DNA from: CAIQQQ01 sp040399685
GTDB taxonomy: Bacteria; Pseudomonadota; Alphaproteobacteria; Acetobacterales; Acetobacteraceae
DNA length: 64,000 nt
Assembly: GCA_040399685.1 (NCBI GenBank)
Contig: JBBART010000020.1
Coordinates: 26,727-90,726 of the forward strand
Reading direction: 5' to 3'
Part shown: positions 25,479-34,101 of the stretch, one piece after another
How positions within the stretch are numbered: position 1 is the stretch's first letter
Layout of the letters: the number at the start of each line of letters is the position of its first letter
The notes under the pieces: generated by a model
What the model was told of the DNA's origin: nothing
What the model saw: only the letters and a program-made list of their open reading frames with translations
Databases searched by the model: none
Position numbers and translations under genes: made by a program

Positions 25479-28171
25479 CACACGCTCCACGGTGCGGGGG
25501 CGTCTGGGTCGATGCCGTAGCGGGTGATGGCGGCCAGCGGCAGGTCGCGGCCGATGCGGCCTTCCTGCGCCAGCGCATCAAGGGCGGCGAGCACGATCTG
25601 GTGGCGGTCGATCTCGAAGAACCGGCGCAGGCGGGCGCGGGTGTCGCTGCGGCCGAAGCCGTCGGTGCCGAGTGTGACCATCCGCGCCTGCACATGCGTT
25701 GCGATCAGTTGCGGATAGGCGCGCACGTAGTCGGTGGCGGCGATCACCGGCGCAGTGCCGCCGAGGCATTCCTCCACATGGCTGACCCGAGGCGGTTCAG
25801 CCGGGTGCAGGCGGTTCCAGCGGGCGATGGCACGGGCCTCGCGGTCGAGTTCGGTGAAGCTGGTGGCGCTCCAGATCTCGGCCGCCACGCCCCAATCGGC
25901 CTGAAGCAGGTCGGCGGCAGCGATCACCTCGCGCAGGATGGCGCCGGAGCCGACCAGGCGGATCGGCGCCTCGGCATCGGGGGCGGCGCGGAAGCAATAC
26001 ATCCCGCGAATGACATCCTGCGCTGCACCTGCGGGCAGATCCGGCTGGGCGTAGTTCTCGTTCATCAGCGTCACGTAATAGAACTCGTCGCGCTGTTCCT
26101 CCATCATCGAGCGCATGCCGTGATCCAGGATCACAGCGAGTTCGCCGGCGAAGCACGGGTCATACGCGCGGCAGTTCGGCACCGCGGCGGCGGCCAGATG
26201 GCTGGAGCCGTCCTGATGTTGCAGGCCCTCGCCGCCCAGTGTTGTGCGCCCTGCGGTGGCGCCGAACAGGAAGCCGCGCGCCCGCTGGTCCGCCGCTGCC
26301 CAGATCAGGTCGCCGACGCGCTGGAAGCCGAACATCGAGTAATAGATATAGAACGGCAGCATCGGCAGGCCGCTGACGCTGTAGGACGTGGCGGCGGCGA
26401 CCCAGGACGAAATGGCGCCGGCCTCGGTGATGCCTTCTTCCAGCAACTGGCCGTTCTTGGCCTCATGGTAATACAGCATCGAGCTGGCGTCTTCCGGCTC
26501 GTACAACTGGCCGATCGGCGAGTAGATGCCCACCTGGCGGAACAGGGTGGACATGCCGAACGTTCGCGCCTCATCGGCCACGATTGGCACGATGCGCGGG
26601 CCGAGCACCTTGTCCTTCAGCAATGCCGAGAACATCCGCACCGCCGCCATGGTGGTGGACATCTCGCGGTTCTCGGCTGTGAGCGCGAACTGGGCGTAGG
26701 ATGCAATCGGCGGCACCGGCACCACCGGCGCATCCCGCCGGCGGCGGGGCAGCGAGCCGCCCAAGGCGGCGCGGCGTTCGCGCAGATAGCGCAGTTCGGC
26801 GCTGTCCTCGTCTGGGCGGTAGAAGGTGAGTGACTTGGCGTCCTCATCGCTGAATGGCAGGGAGAAGCGGTCGCGGAAGGCCAGCAGGGCGGCGGCATCC
26901 AGCTTCTTGGCCTGATGCGAGGTGTTGCGCGATTCTCCGGCGGCGCCCATGCCGAAGCCCTTCTTGGTCTTCGCCAGGATCACCGTCGGGCGGCCCTTGT
27001 TGGCCTGGGCGGCGGCGAAGGCTGCGTGCAGCTTGCGCAGATCATGGCCACCGCGCCGCAGGGCGTCGATCTCCTGGTCCGACATATGCGCCACCAGCGC
27101 CTTCAGTTCCGGACTCTGCCCGAAGAAATGCTCGGCGTTGTAAAGCCCATCCATCGCGCCGAGCGTTTGGTATTTGCCGTCCACTGTGGCGGCGAAGGTC
27201 TTGAGCAGGATGTGGGTGTGGTCGATGCCGAACAGCGGGTCCCAGTCCGAGCCCCACAGCACCTTGATGACGTTCCAGCCGGCGCCGGTGAACAGCGCCT
27301 CGAATTCCTGGATCACCTGCCCGTTGCCGCGCACCGGGCCGTCCAGCCGTTGCAGGTTGCAGTTGATAACGAAGGTGACGTTGTCGAGATTCTCCCGCAC
27401 CGCCAGCGTGAGGGCGGCGATGGATTCCGGCTCGTCCATCTCGCCGTCGCCGAACACGCCCCACACATGCCGCTCCGGCACTTCGGCGGCCTCTTGCAAG
27501 CCACGGTCACGCAGATAGCGCAGGAAGCGAGCCTGATAGATGGCGCTGATCGGACCGATGCCCATCGAGCCTGTCGGGAACTGCCAGAAATCCGGCATCA
27601 GCCAGGGATGCGGATAGGAGCACAGGCCGTTGCCGGTCAGTTCTTGGCGGTAATTGGTGAGCTGGTCTTCGCTCAGGCGTCCTTCCAGGAAGGCGCGGGC
27701 GTAGATGCCGGGGGCGGAATGCGGCTGGAAGAACACCAGGTCCCCGCCATGCTCGGCATCGGCGGCACGGAAGAAATGGTTGAATCCGACTTCGAATATC
27801 TCGGCAGCGGAGGCATAGCTGGCGATATGGCCGCCCAGATCGCCATGCGCCGCGTTGGCGCGCACCACCATGGCCAGCGCGTTCCAGCGCACGATGGCGG
27901 TGATGCGCTCCTCCATCGCCAGATCGCCGGGATAGGGCGGCTGGCGCTCAAGCGGGATGGTGTTGCGATAGGCGGAAAACGGCTGCGGCTGCGGGATGAG
28001 GCCGAGTTGCTGGCCCTGCGCCTCCAGCCGGTTCAGCACATAGCGGGCGCGTTCGCTGCCGCGTGCGCGGACCACTGATTCCAGCGCGTCCAGCCATTCG
28101 CGCGTCTCGGCTGGGTCCGGATCGTTCGCCGCATTCATGGCGGACCCGTCGCGGCGTTGCATGCTGGCCAT
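25478..28171 (-). CDS. aceE: pyruvate dehydrogenase E1, homodimeric type
   Basis: 897 residues, the length of single-chain AceE. The ThDP-binding motif is GDGEMDEPES near residue 250, the ThDP-ring region lies around ITEAGAISSWVAAATSYSV near residue 580, and the N-terminus has the AceE-typical PPYPGDLAMEERI. It decarboxylates pyruvate and reductively acetylates the E2 lipoyl arm. ATG at 28171 has GGGGAG nine bases upstream; the longer frame to 28261 lacks this, and an ATG at 28138 is an alternative. Many alphaproteobacteria use the two-chain PdhA/PdhB enzyme, so this AceE-AceF pair may be an alternative complex. Confidence 0.92.
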   Translation of the reverse strand: MASMQRRDGSAMNAANDPDPAETREWLDALESVVRARGSERARYVLNRLEAQGQQLGLIPQPQPFSAYRNTIPLERQPPYPGDLAMEERITAIVRWNALAMVVRANAAHGDLGGHIASYASAAEIFEVGFNHFFRAADAEHGGDLVFFQPHSAPGIYARAFLEGRLSEDQLTNYRQELTGNGLCSYPHPWLMPDFWQFPTGSMGIGPISAIYQARFLRYLRDRGLQEAAEVPERHVWGVFGDGEMDEPESIAALTLAVRENLDNVTFVINCNLQRLDGPVRGNGQVIQEFEALFTGAGWNVIKVLWGSDWDPLFGIDHTHILLKTFAATVDGKYQTLGAMDGLYNAEHFFGQSPELKALVAHMSDQEIDALRRGGHDLRKLHAAFAAAQANKGRPTVILAKTKKGFGMGAAGESRNTSHQAKKLDAAALLAFRDRFSLPFSDEDAKSLTFYRPDEDSAELRYLRERRAALGGSLPRRRRDAPVVPVPPIASYAQFALTAENREMSTTMAAVRMFSALLKDKVLGPRIVPIVADEARTFGMSTLFRQVGIYSPIGQLYEPEDASSMLYYHEAKNGQLLEEGITEAGAISSWVAAATSYSVSGLPMLPFYIYYSMFGFQRVGDLIWAAADQRARGFLFGATAGRTTLGGEGLQHQDGSSHLAAAAVPNCRAYDPCFAGELAVILDHGMRSMMEEQRDEFYYVTLMNENYAQPDLPAGAAQDVIRGMYCFRAAPDAEAPIRLVGSGAILREVIAAADLLQADWGVAAEIWSATSFTELDREARAIARWNRLHPAEPPRVSHVEECLGGTAPVIAATDYVRAYPQLIATHVQARMVTLGTDGFGRSDTRARLRRFFEIDRHQIVLAALDALAQEGRIGRDLPLAAITRYGIDPDAPAPWSV

Positions 28172-28323
28172 TTTTATCGTCTCCCCGTCCGGGCAGACGA
28201 TAAGGGAGAAGCCGCCGGATTTCCTGTTGAATGATGTGCGCGCCGACGTAAATTTCAGCATGTCCGGCTGTCATATCAAATGTTTGGCATGTATTATGCT
28301 GCCTGGGTGGCTTTGTGCCGCAT

Positions 28324-28839
28324 CTACCGTCGCGGCCGTGATGCCGGTTTCGGGCTGCGCGCCACGCTCTGGGCAATCGGCACGGCGGTTTTGTATTTCA
28401 CCTGCTTGAGCGCGAAGCTGGAACGGATATTGGCCACGCCCGGAATGCGCGACAGCCTGTTGACGATGAACTGCTCCAGTTCCTGCACGTCGCGCACCAC
28501 CACGCGCAGCAGGTAATCGGCATCGCCGGTCATCAGGTAGCATTCCATCACTTCATGAAAATCCTGCATCGCGTGCTGGAATGTCTCCAGCGCCGCCTCA
28601 ACCTGCCGTTCCAGGCTGATCTGGATGAACACGCTGACCCCCAGCCCCATCTTCAGCGGGTTCACCAGCGTCACGTATTTGTCGATCACGCCTTCCTGTT
28701 CCAGCGCCCGCACGCGCACCAGGCAGGGCGAGGGGGACAGGCCGACGCGGGTGGCCAGTTCCACGTTGGTGAGCTTGGCGTCCTGTTGCAGTTCTTCGAG
28801 AATCTTCAGGTCGATGGCGTCGAACGGTTCCGGCAGCAT
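28324..28839 (-). CDS. Lrp/AsnC-family transcriptional regulator
   Basis: 171 residues. The helix-turn-helix (NVELATRVGLSPSPCLVRV) lies at residues 24-42 and the RAM/AsnC effector domain follows, with GDADYLLRVVV. ATG at 28839 follows GGGGACA. Same strand as aceE, 152 bases upstream of its start, so it may regulate aceEF in response to an amino acid, or be autonomous; there is no direct evidence. The C-terminal ASRPRR-type basic tail is longer than usual. Confidence 0.9.
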   Translation of the reverse strand: MLPEPFDAIDLKILEELQQDAKLTNVELATRVGLSPSPCLVRVRALEQEGVIDKYVTLVNPLKMGLGVSVFIQISLERQVEAALETFQHAMQDFHEVMECYLMTGDADYLLRVVVRDVQELEQFIVNRLSRIPGVANIRSSFALKQVKYKTAVPIAQSVARSPKPASRPRR

Positions 28840-28901
28840 GCTGTGTCCCCAGGGGTGACGCCGCCTCTGCGAAATAGGGCGCTGCACCAAGCATACATCG
28901 G

Positions 28902-29203
28902 CTAGATCCGAACGCCGAGATAGGTCCGGTCATCGGTGCGAACAGGGGGCAGCGAGCCTTTCACTGATGCGTAGGGCCCGATTTTCAACGGATCGATGCG
29001 TTCCACCTCGTCGGCTTCTGCCTCCCACGCTGCCACGCCGAAGCGGTCGGGGTGGCTGAAATACCCGTCGGTGAACAGTTCCACGGTGCGGGTCTCGCCC
29101 GGGGGCAGGCGTTCGATGGTGATGTGGCGCGGGGGAATGGCGAAGCCGTCGATGCAGGAATAGCCGAGTGGCGACGCATCCGAATTCTGGTGCGGAAACT
29201 GGC
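28902..29203 (-). pseudogene. 3' end of a PP2C-type protein phosphatase gene, truncated by IS remnant
   Basis: About 100 codons remain. They read LGYSCIDGFAIPP, then VELFTDGYF, ERIDPLKIGPYASVKG and finally TDDRTYLGVRI, the order of the C-terminal PP2C motifs (DG, SDG-like, DP..KG, DDRTY). The N-terminal two thirds with the first metal-binding Asp residues are missing and no start codon remains; the frame is joined without a stop to the IS and PotA-like sequences upstream. It is not expected to be an active phosphatase. Confidence 0.7.
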
Positions 29204-29342
29204 TGATCTGCCCCCGACAAACTGGATCGTTTTTGGTTAGAGTTTTCCGCGCGGCTTCCCTCGGCTGGAAGGAGCGGAGACCGATGAAGGCATCGGCATT
29301 TTCGGACGCACAAAAGGCGTTCATTTTAAAACAAGGGGCTGA
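29204..29342 (+). mobile_element. left end of an IS3-family insertion sequence with start of orfA
   Basis: A terminal TGATCTGCCCCC is followed by an IS3-like leader, a ribosome binding site (GGAGCGGAG) and ATG at 29284. The peptide MKASAFSDAQKAFILKQGAD is the characteristic N-terminus of IS3-family orfA (KAS.FSDAQKAFILKQG). The frame then leaves the transposase and enters the PotA-like gene on the other strand at about 29342. The right end and orfB are absent, so this is a one-ended remnant left by a deletion. Confidence 0.75.
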
Positions 29343-29792
29343 CGGCATTCGGTCCTCGAAGCCTTCCAGCCGCACCGTGTGGATGGCCTCGGCCACCCGG
29401 TCCTTGGTGTCCGCAGCCGACAGGCCGCGTGGTCGCAGCCCGAAGGCCACGTTCTTCCACACCGACAGATGCGGGAAGATGGCATAGTCCTGAAACACCA
29501 TGCCGATATTGCGCTTGTAGGCGGGTTGCAGGTCGATCCGCTCGCCATCATAGGTGATGGTGCCGGAATCCTGCCGCAGGAAGCCCACGATGGTGCGCAG
29601 CAACGTGGTTTTGCCGCACCCGCTGGGGCCCAGCAGCGTGAAGAATTCACCACTGCGGATGGTCAGGTTGATCTTGTTGAGGATCGGCGCGCCATCAACG
29701 TAGAATTTTGTGAGGTCGCTGATACGGACTTCGCCCAAGATTGCTCCGTTGCACTGCTGCTGCTTGCTCGGTTCACTATCGATGGGCCGCAT
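29343..29792 (-). pseudogene. 5' half of a PotA/CysA-like ABC transporter ATPase gene
   Basis: About 150 codons of an importer ATPase: LTKFYVDGAPILNKINL, Walker A GPSGCGKTT and the Q-loop region IGMVFQDYAIFPHLSVWKNVAFG, up to EGFEDRMPS. The next expected element, the LSGGQ signature, and Walker B are missing because the frame runs into IS3 sequence. The whole fused frame (28902-29792) stays open for 296 codons, so a chimeric but presumably inactive protein could be made. No permease or binding-protein genes remain beside it. Confidence 0.8.
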
Positions 29793-29918
29793 GGTCTGTG
29801 CAAGGCGGCTTGGCTGATATGCGCGCCGTGCGGTGCATGCGCTCTCGCGGCCCGGAAAAGCGCCATAATCGCGCCGATTGCCGCGTTCTGCGTATCAATG
29901 CGCCGGACCCGTTTTATC

Positions 29919-29963
29919 TTGTGGAATGGATCTGCGCGCGCCTAATGATACCGTATGGTGTCA
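29919..29963 (+). promoter_or_regulatory. promoter and imperfect dyad operator of the tetR-FUSC operon
   Basis: A sigma70-like pair TTGTGG (29919-29924) and TAATGA (29943-29948) with 18-bp spacing precedes the regulator gene. The -10 element overlaps an inverted repeat TGATACC-N4-GGTGTCA (29946-29952 and 29957-29963), six of seven positions symmetric, which is a likely TetR autorepression site. The dyad covers the first ATG at 29955, so the transcript is leaderless or translation begins at 29988. Assigned by eye. Confidence 0.5.
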
Positions 29964-30656
29964 AAAACTTCCTCCGCCGCCGTCGCAATGGCTCAAGCGC
30001 CCGCCAGGCCGCGCAAAGCCGGCAGGCCCGCGCAGGATGCGGCGGCGGCGTTGCCGGACTGTATTCTTGCCAGTGCGCGGGAATTGTTCCTCAGCCAAGG
30101 GTTCGCTGCGACGAGCGTGCAGCAGATTGCCGACCGCGCCGGGGCCACCAAGCGCACGCTGTACGTGAAGGTTGGCGACAAGGAGGCGCTGTTCAGCGCC
30201 GTTGTGACCGACATGCTCAGCGATTGGCGGAACTCGGTCAGCACGGCGGGGACAGAGGGCTCGTTGCCGTCGCGGCTGGAGCAGATCGGGCGGCACTTGC
30301 TGTCGATGCTGTTGGCGCCGGACATGGTGCGCCTGCACCGCGTGCTGTTCGCCGAGGTCTACCGCTTTCCCGCATTGATCCAGCTGCTGATGCAGCAAAC
30401 CGAGGCGGGGCCAATTCCGCAGTTGGCGTGCCTGCTGATGGAGGAACGCGGCGGACGGGGGGAGCCGGCGCGGCATGACATGGTCGCCGCGCGCCTCTTG
30501 CACGAAATGATTGCCGGCGCTGCGTTGCGGTCGGCGGCATTCGGACGGGAGCCGACGATCCAGATCTCGCGTGAGGAATGGGTGCATGAAGTGGTGGAGC
30601 TGTTCCTGCGGGGCTGGCTGCGCAACGTTGCCGATACGCAGGAGACGCGGGCGTGA
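29955..30656 (+). CDS. TetR/AcrR-family regulator of the FUSC efflux operon
   Basis: 233 residues from 29955, or 222 from ATG 29988. After an Ala/Pro/Arg-rich lead, the helix-turn-helix TSVQQIADRAGATKRTLYVKVGDKEALF lies at about residues 52-79. The C-terminal ligand domain is typical of AcrR/TetR_C regulators. GTG of the FUSC gene overlaps its stop (GTGA). It most likely represses the efflux operon and is released by an aromatic acid; the dyad at 29946-29963 supports autoregulation. Confidence 0.9.
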   Translation: MVSKTSSAAVAMAQAPARPRKAGRPAQDAAAALPDCILASARELFLSQGFAATSVQQIADRAGATKRTLYVKVGDKEALFSAVVTDMLSDWRNSVSTAGTEGSLPSRLEQIGRHLLSMLLAPDMVRLHRVLFAEVYRFPALIQLLMQQTEAGPIPQLACLLMEERGGRGEPARHDMVAARLLHEMIAGAALRSAAFGREPTIQISREEWVHEVVELFLRGWLRNVADTQETRA

Positions 30657-32695
30657 CGCTTCCGGGATGGCGCGACTGGGTGTACTCGGGCAAGGCGTTC
30701 GTGGCGGCCTGCCTCGCGCTCTACATCGCCTTTTGGATGGATTTGCCGCGGCCATACTGGGCCATGACGACCGTCTATGTGGTGGCGCAACCTCTTGCCG
30801 GCCCCACGCTGTCCAAGGCGGCCTATCGCCTGATGGGCACTGTTCTGGGCGGGATCGGCGCTGTGCTGTTGGTGCCGAATCTTGCCACGTCACCTGAATT
30901 GCTGGCGCTGGGCCTGTCGCTGTGGACCGGCGCCTGCCTGTTCCTGTCGCTGATGGACCGCAGGCCGCATAGCTATGTCTTTATGCTCGCCGGATATACC
31001 GCGCCCATCATCGGCTTTGCGGCGGTGGACGACCCCGGCGCCATCTTCACCACCGCCGTTGCCCGCGTGCAGGAAATCGGGCTTGGCATCGTCTGCGCCG
31101 GCCTTGTGGGTTCGATCGTGATGCCGCGCTCGACGCGCGTTGTGTTCATCGAGCGTGTGCAGGCCTGGCTGCACCATGCCACCGCCTGGGCGGTCGAGGT
31201 GCTCGATGAACCGCAAGATGCAACGCCGAATGCGGCACGGGCCCGGCTGGCGGCCGATGCCATCGAGATCGATGCGCTTGCGTCCCATCTCGGGTTCGAT
31301 CCCGCTTTGCCGGCTGGCGCGCGTGGCTGGGCGGAGATGCTCCGCTCGCGCATGCTGCTGCTGTTGCCGCTGACCGCCTCCATCGCCAGCCGGATCAGCG
31401 CCTTGCAGCCGGACGGGCTGACCCCGGGCCTGCGCACCGCCATGGCCGCCTTGCGCGACTGGCTGGCCGAGGGCGCGCCCGCATCCGCCGCCGGGGCGCT
31501 GCGGGGAGCGATTATGGCCGCCTCGCCGCAGCTTGGGTTCGCGTCCAGTTGGCCGGATCTGGTGCGGGCCAGCCTGGCGACGCGTCTGCGCGAATTGGTG
31601 GATCTGCTGCTCGATTGCGCGGCCTTGCAGCAGCGCCTGCTCGGCGCGCGCGGGCCGCTGGTTCTGGCGCTGCCGGATATCGATGGCGCGCGCGGCACCG
31701 GCGCCCGCCATGCCGATCTCGGGCTGGCGTTGCGCTCGGCGGTCGCGGCGGTGGTGGCGATGCTGGCCGCATCGACGTTCTGGATCGCCACCGCCTGGCC
31801 GGAGGGCAGTTCGCTGCCGGCGATGGCGGCGGTGGGGTGCAGCTTCTTTGCCACGCTCGACAATCCCGTGCGGCCGCAGCTTGCCTTTGCCAAATGGTGC
31901 CTGCTCTCCCTGGCCATCAGCGCCGTGTATGCGTACGCCATCCTGCCGCAGGCCCAGGAATACGAGACGCTGGTTCTGCTGCTGATGCCCACCATGCTGG
32001 TGGCCGGACTGCTGGCGGCCAATCCGGCCACGATGCTGATCGGCCTGGCGGTGGCGGCGAACATGCCCGCACTTCTGGCGCTGCAGGGCCGCTATACCGG
32101 CGATTTCGCGAGCTTCGCCAATGCTGGCCTGGCGTTGGTGGGCGGGCTTTGGTGCGGCACCGTCATCACGTCCGTGGCCCGCGTCATGCAGCCGCGCTGG
32201 GTGGCGCGCCGCCTGCTGCGGGCCAGCTACCGATCGCTCGCCCGCGCCGCCGAACAGCGCGGGCAGGGCAACCGCGCGGTGTTCGCCAGCCTCATGCTGG
32301 ACCGTGCCGGCCAGATGGCGCCGCGCCTCGCCGCCGGTCTGTCCGCCACCGATGAGATGGCGATTGCCATGATGGCGGTGGTCCGCATCGGATTGAACGT
32401 GGTGGACCTGCGGCGTGCCCGTCATCTGCTGCCGGTAGCGGTGCGGGCGAGTTTGGATGCGGTGCTCGATGGCCTGGCCGCGGAGTTCACCGCCCGTGCC
32501 GGATCGCTGCGCCATGTGCCTGGGCTTCTGCATCTTGCGGTACTGGACCGTGCTTTGGCGGACGCCGCGCGGCTGCCCCCAGGAACCTTGCGCGACGATA
32601 TGCTGTTGGGGCTTGTGGGCGTTCGGCTCGGATTGTTCCCGATGGCGCCCGGCTACGTCGCAGAGCCGGGCGACCGGATGGGGAGGGCCGCATGA
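30653..32695 (+). CDS. FUSC-family (fusaric acid resistance/AaeB-like) inner-membrane exporter
   Basis: 680 residues in two halves, each with about five to six membrane segments followed by a cytoplasmic domain. The N-terminal block FVAACLALYIAFWMDLPRPYWAMTTVYVV is the FUSC hallmark, and a second set occurs near residues 365-500. The family exports aromatic carboxylic acids (p-hydroxybenzoate, fusaric acid). GTG 30653 overlaps the tetR stop. It is followed by a 24-codon ORF, DUF1656 and an HlyD-type adaptor, an AaeXAB-like set. No outer-membrane factor gene is present. Confidence 0.9.
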   Translation: MTLPGWRDWVYSGKAFVAACLALYIAFWMDLPRPYWAMTTVYVVAQPLAGPTLSKAAYRLMGTVLGGIGAVLLVPNLATSPELLALGLSLWTGACLFLSLMDRRPHSYVFMLAGYTAPIIGFAAVDDPGAIFTTAVARVQEIGLGIVCAGLVGSIVMPRSTRVVFIERVQAWLHHATAWAVEVLDEPQDATPNAARARLAADAIEIDALASHLGFDPALPAGARGWAEMLRSRMLLLLPLTASIASRISALQPDGLTPGLRTAMAALRDWLAEGAPASAAGALRGAIMAASPQLGFASSWPDLVRASLATRLRELVDLLLDCAALQQRLLGARGPLVLALPDIDGARGTGARHADLGLALRSAVAAVVAMLAASTFWIATAWPEGSSLPAMAAVGCSFFATLDNPVRPQLAFAKWCLLSLAISAVYAYAILPQAQEYETLVLLLMPTMLVAGLLAANPATMLIGLAVAANMPALLALQGRYTGDFASFANAGLALVGGLWCGTVITSVARVMQPRWVARRLLRASYRSLARAAEQRGQGNRAVFASLMLDRAGQMAPRLAAGLSATDEMAIAMMAVVRIGLNVVDLRRARHLLPVAVRASLDAVLDGLAAEFTARAGSLRHVPGLLHLAVLDRALADAARLPPGTLRDDMLLGLVGVRLGLFPMAPGYVAEPGDRMGRAA

Positions 32696-32766
32696 TCCTC
32701 TCCTTCGGCGTGCTGCTGCCAGCCATGATGATCGGTGTGCTCCTGATGATGTTGACCCGCCTGTGA
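32692..32766 (+). CDS. 24-residue membrane micro-protein, coupled between FUSC and DUF1656 genes
   Basis: ATG at 32692 overlaps the FUSC stop (ATGA), and its own TGA (32764-32766) overlaps the GTG of the DUF1656 gene (GTGA). The product MILSFGVLLPAMMIGVLLMM plus four residues is one hydrophobic helix ending in Arg-Leu. Overlaps on both sides match the coupling style used throughout this window, which argues that it is translated. It could be a tiny pump subunit or only serve to pass ribosomes to the next gene. I know no named family for it. Confidence 0.55.
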   Translation: MILSFGVLLPAMMIGVLLMMLTRL

Positions 32767-32963
32767 TTGGGGAACTCAACCTCTACGGGGTGTTCCTGCC
32801 GGCCGTGATGGCCTGTTGCGTGTTGGCGCTGCTGGCCACGTTCGGCGTGCGCGCCGTGCTCCGCCGTGTTGGGTTCTATCGCGTGGTCTGGCATCCCGCG
32901 CTGTTCGACGTCGCCTTGTTCGTCATCGTGCTGGGCGGCGTGGTCGCCCTGACATCGCTATAG
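32763..32963 (+). CDS. DUF1656 small membrane protein (AaeX-like)
   Basis: 66 residues, starting GTG at 32763 within the stop of the micro-ORF. IGELNLYGVFLPAVMACCVLA and YRVVWHPALFDVALFVIVLGGVV are the two conserved helices of DUF1656, a family found between FUSC pumps and their membrane-fusion proteins. Its function in the pump is not established. The longer frame beginning at 32457 is a shadow of the FUSC gene. Confidence 0.88.
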   Translation: MIGELNLYGVFLPAVMACCVLALLATFGVRAVLRRVGFYRVVWHPALFDVALFVIVLGGVVALTSL

Positions 32964-32971
32964 GCCTTCTT

Positions 32972-33898
32972 ATGAAAATTCTGAGCATCTTCGGCCGCTT
33001 TGCGGTCACTGGCCTTGCTGTTCTGGTGGCCCTGCTGATCGGGCGTGAGATCTGGTTTTATTATGTCGAGGCGCCCTGGACCCGCGATGGGCGGGTGCGG
33101 GCGGACATCGTCAGCGTGGCGCCAGACGTCTCGGGGCCGGTGGTCGAGGTGCTGGTGCATGACGAGCAGGTGGTGCGCCAGGGCGACGTGCTGTTCCGCA
33201 TCGACCCGGCGCGGTTCCAGATTGCCGCCGAGCAGGCCGACGCCGTGCTGGCGGGCCGCAAGGCCACGCTCGATCAAACGGTGCGCGACTTCCGGCGCTT
33301 CGGCCAGCTCGACACGCTCTCCACCTCCAAGCAGAAGCAGGAACAGACCGCGGCGGATATGCAGCTGGCCTCGGCGGCCTATCGGCAAGCGCTCGCCGAT
33401 GACGATTTGGCGAAGCTGAACCTCGCCCGCTCCGACGTCAGGGCGCCGGTCAACGGCACGATCACCAACATGGATTTGCGACCGGGCGACTATGTGACGA
33501 CCGGAAAGGGCGTTTTTGCCCTGGTGGACAGCGACACCGTGCGGGTGGAGGGCTATTTCGAGGAAACCAAGCTCGGACGCCTGGCCGTGGGCGATGCCGT
33601 GACGGTGCAGTTGATGGGGATGTCCACCCAGATGCACGGCCATGTCCAAAGCATCGCCGCCGCCATCGCGGACCGGGAGCGCACCGCCTCGGCGGATATG
33701 CTGGCCAGCGTCAATCCAACCTTCAGCTGGGTGCGGCTGGCGCAACGGGTGCCGGTGCGGGTGGTGCTGGACGACGCGCCCAGCGGATTGCCGCTGGTGG
33801 TCGGCCGCACCGCGACGGTGATTGTGCAGAACGGCAGGGTGGGTTCGCCGTTGAGCCTGTTGTCATTGTGGCATGGCCGGGGCCTGTCCGACGGATGA
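32972..33898 (+). CDS. HlyD-family periplasmic adaptor of the FUSC efflux system (AaeA-like)
   Basis: 308 residues: one N-terminal membrane anchor (ILSIFGRFAVTGLAVLVALL), the lipoyl/barrel strand beginning VEAPWTRDGRVRADIVSVAPDVSG, a helical hairpin with a Gln/Lys-rich turn, and the second barrel half LNLARSDVRAPVNGTI. EAPWTRDGRVRA is diagnostic of the AaeA/EmrA-like adaptors that pair with FUSC pumps. ATG at 32972 is 8 bases past the DUF1656 stop. It should bridge the pump to an outer-membrane channel encoded elsewhere. Confidence 0.9.
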   Translation: MKILSIFGRFAVTGLAVLVALLIGREIWFYYVEAPWTRDGRVRADIVSVAPDVSGPVVEVLVHDEQVVRQGDVLFRIDPARFQIAAEQADAVLAGRKATLDQTVRDFRRFGQLDTLSTSKQKQEQTAADMQLASAAYRQALADDDLAKLNLARSDVRAPVNGTITNMDLRPGDYVTTGKGVFALVDSDTVRVEGYFEETKLGRLAVGDAVTVQLMGMSTQMHGHVQSIAAAIADRERTASADMLASVNPTFSWVRLAQRVPVRVVLDDAPSGLPLVVGRTATVIVQNGRVGSPLSLLSLWHGRGLSDG

Positions 33899-33927
33899 CA
33901 CCGGCGTCTTTTGCCATTTTTCGCGTC

Positions 33928-34001
33928 TGCGCCCGGCAGGACTTGAACCCGCAACCAAGCCGTTATGAGCGGCCCGCTCTAACCAGTTGAGCTACAGGCG
34001 C
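33928..34001 (-). tRNA. tRNA-Ile2 (anticodon CAT, lysidine type)
   Basis: The minus strand folds as a 74-nt tRNA: acceptor GCGCCTG with CGGGCGC, U8A9, D arm GCTC...GAGC, anticodon arm GGCCG-CTCATAA-CGGCT (anticodon CAT), variable loop TGGTT, T arm GCGGG-TTCAAGT-CCTGC and discriminator A. Discriminator A and the TTGGTTGCGGG segment resemble tRNA-Ile2 (CAT, converted to lysidine by TilS) more than elongator Met. CCA is not encoded. It lies between the HlyD-type gene and ppa on the opposite strand. Confidence 0.9.
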
Positions 34002-34101
34002 ACACGCCTGCACGATGTGCCATGGTGTTCGCCCTCTTCGCAACTCCCTCTGAGGCTTGTATATGGCCCTCGCACACGCAACAACCTGCGGAGAGACCAA
34101 T

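Noticed and set aside
30890..32779. 629-codon minus-strand frame opposite the FUSC gene
   Set aside because: Shadow with low-complexity composition; the plus strand encodes a full FUSC protein.
33928..34001. Reading the tRNA as elongator tRNA-Met(CAT)
   Set aside because: The anticodon is the same, but discriminator A, the TTGGTTGCGGG segment and the acceptor GC pattern resemble tRNA-Ile2; a tRNA classifier could settle it.
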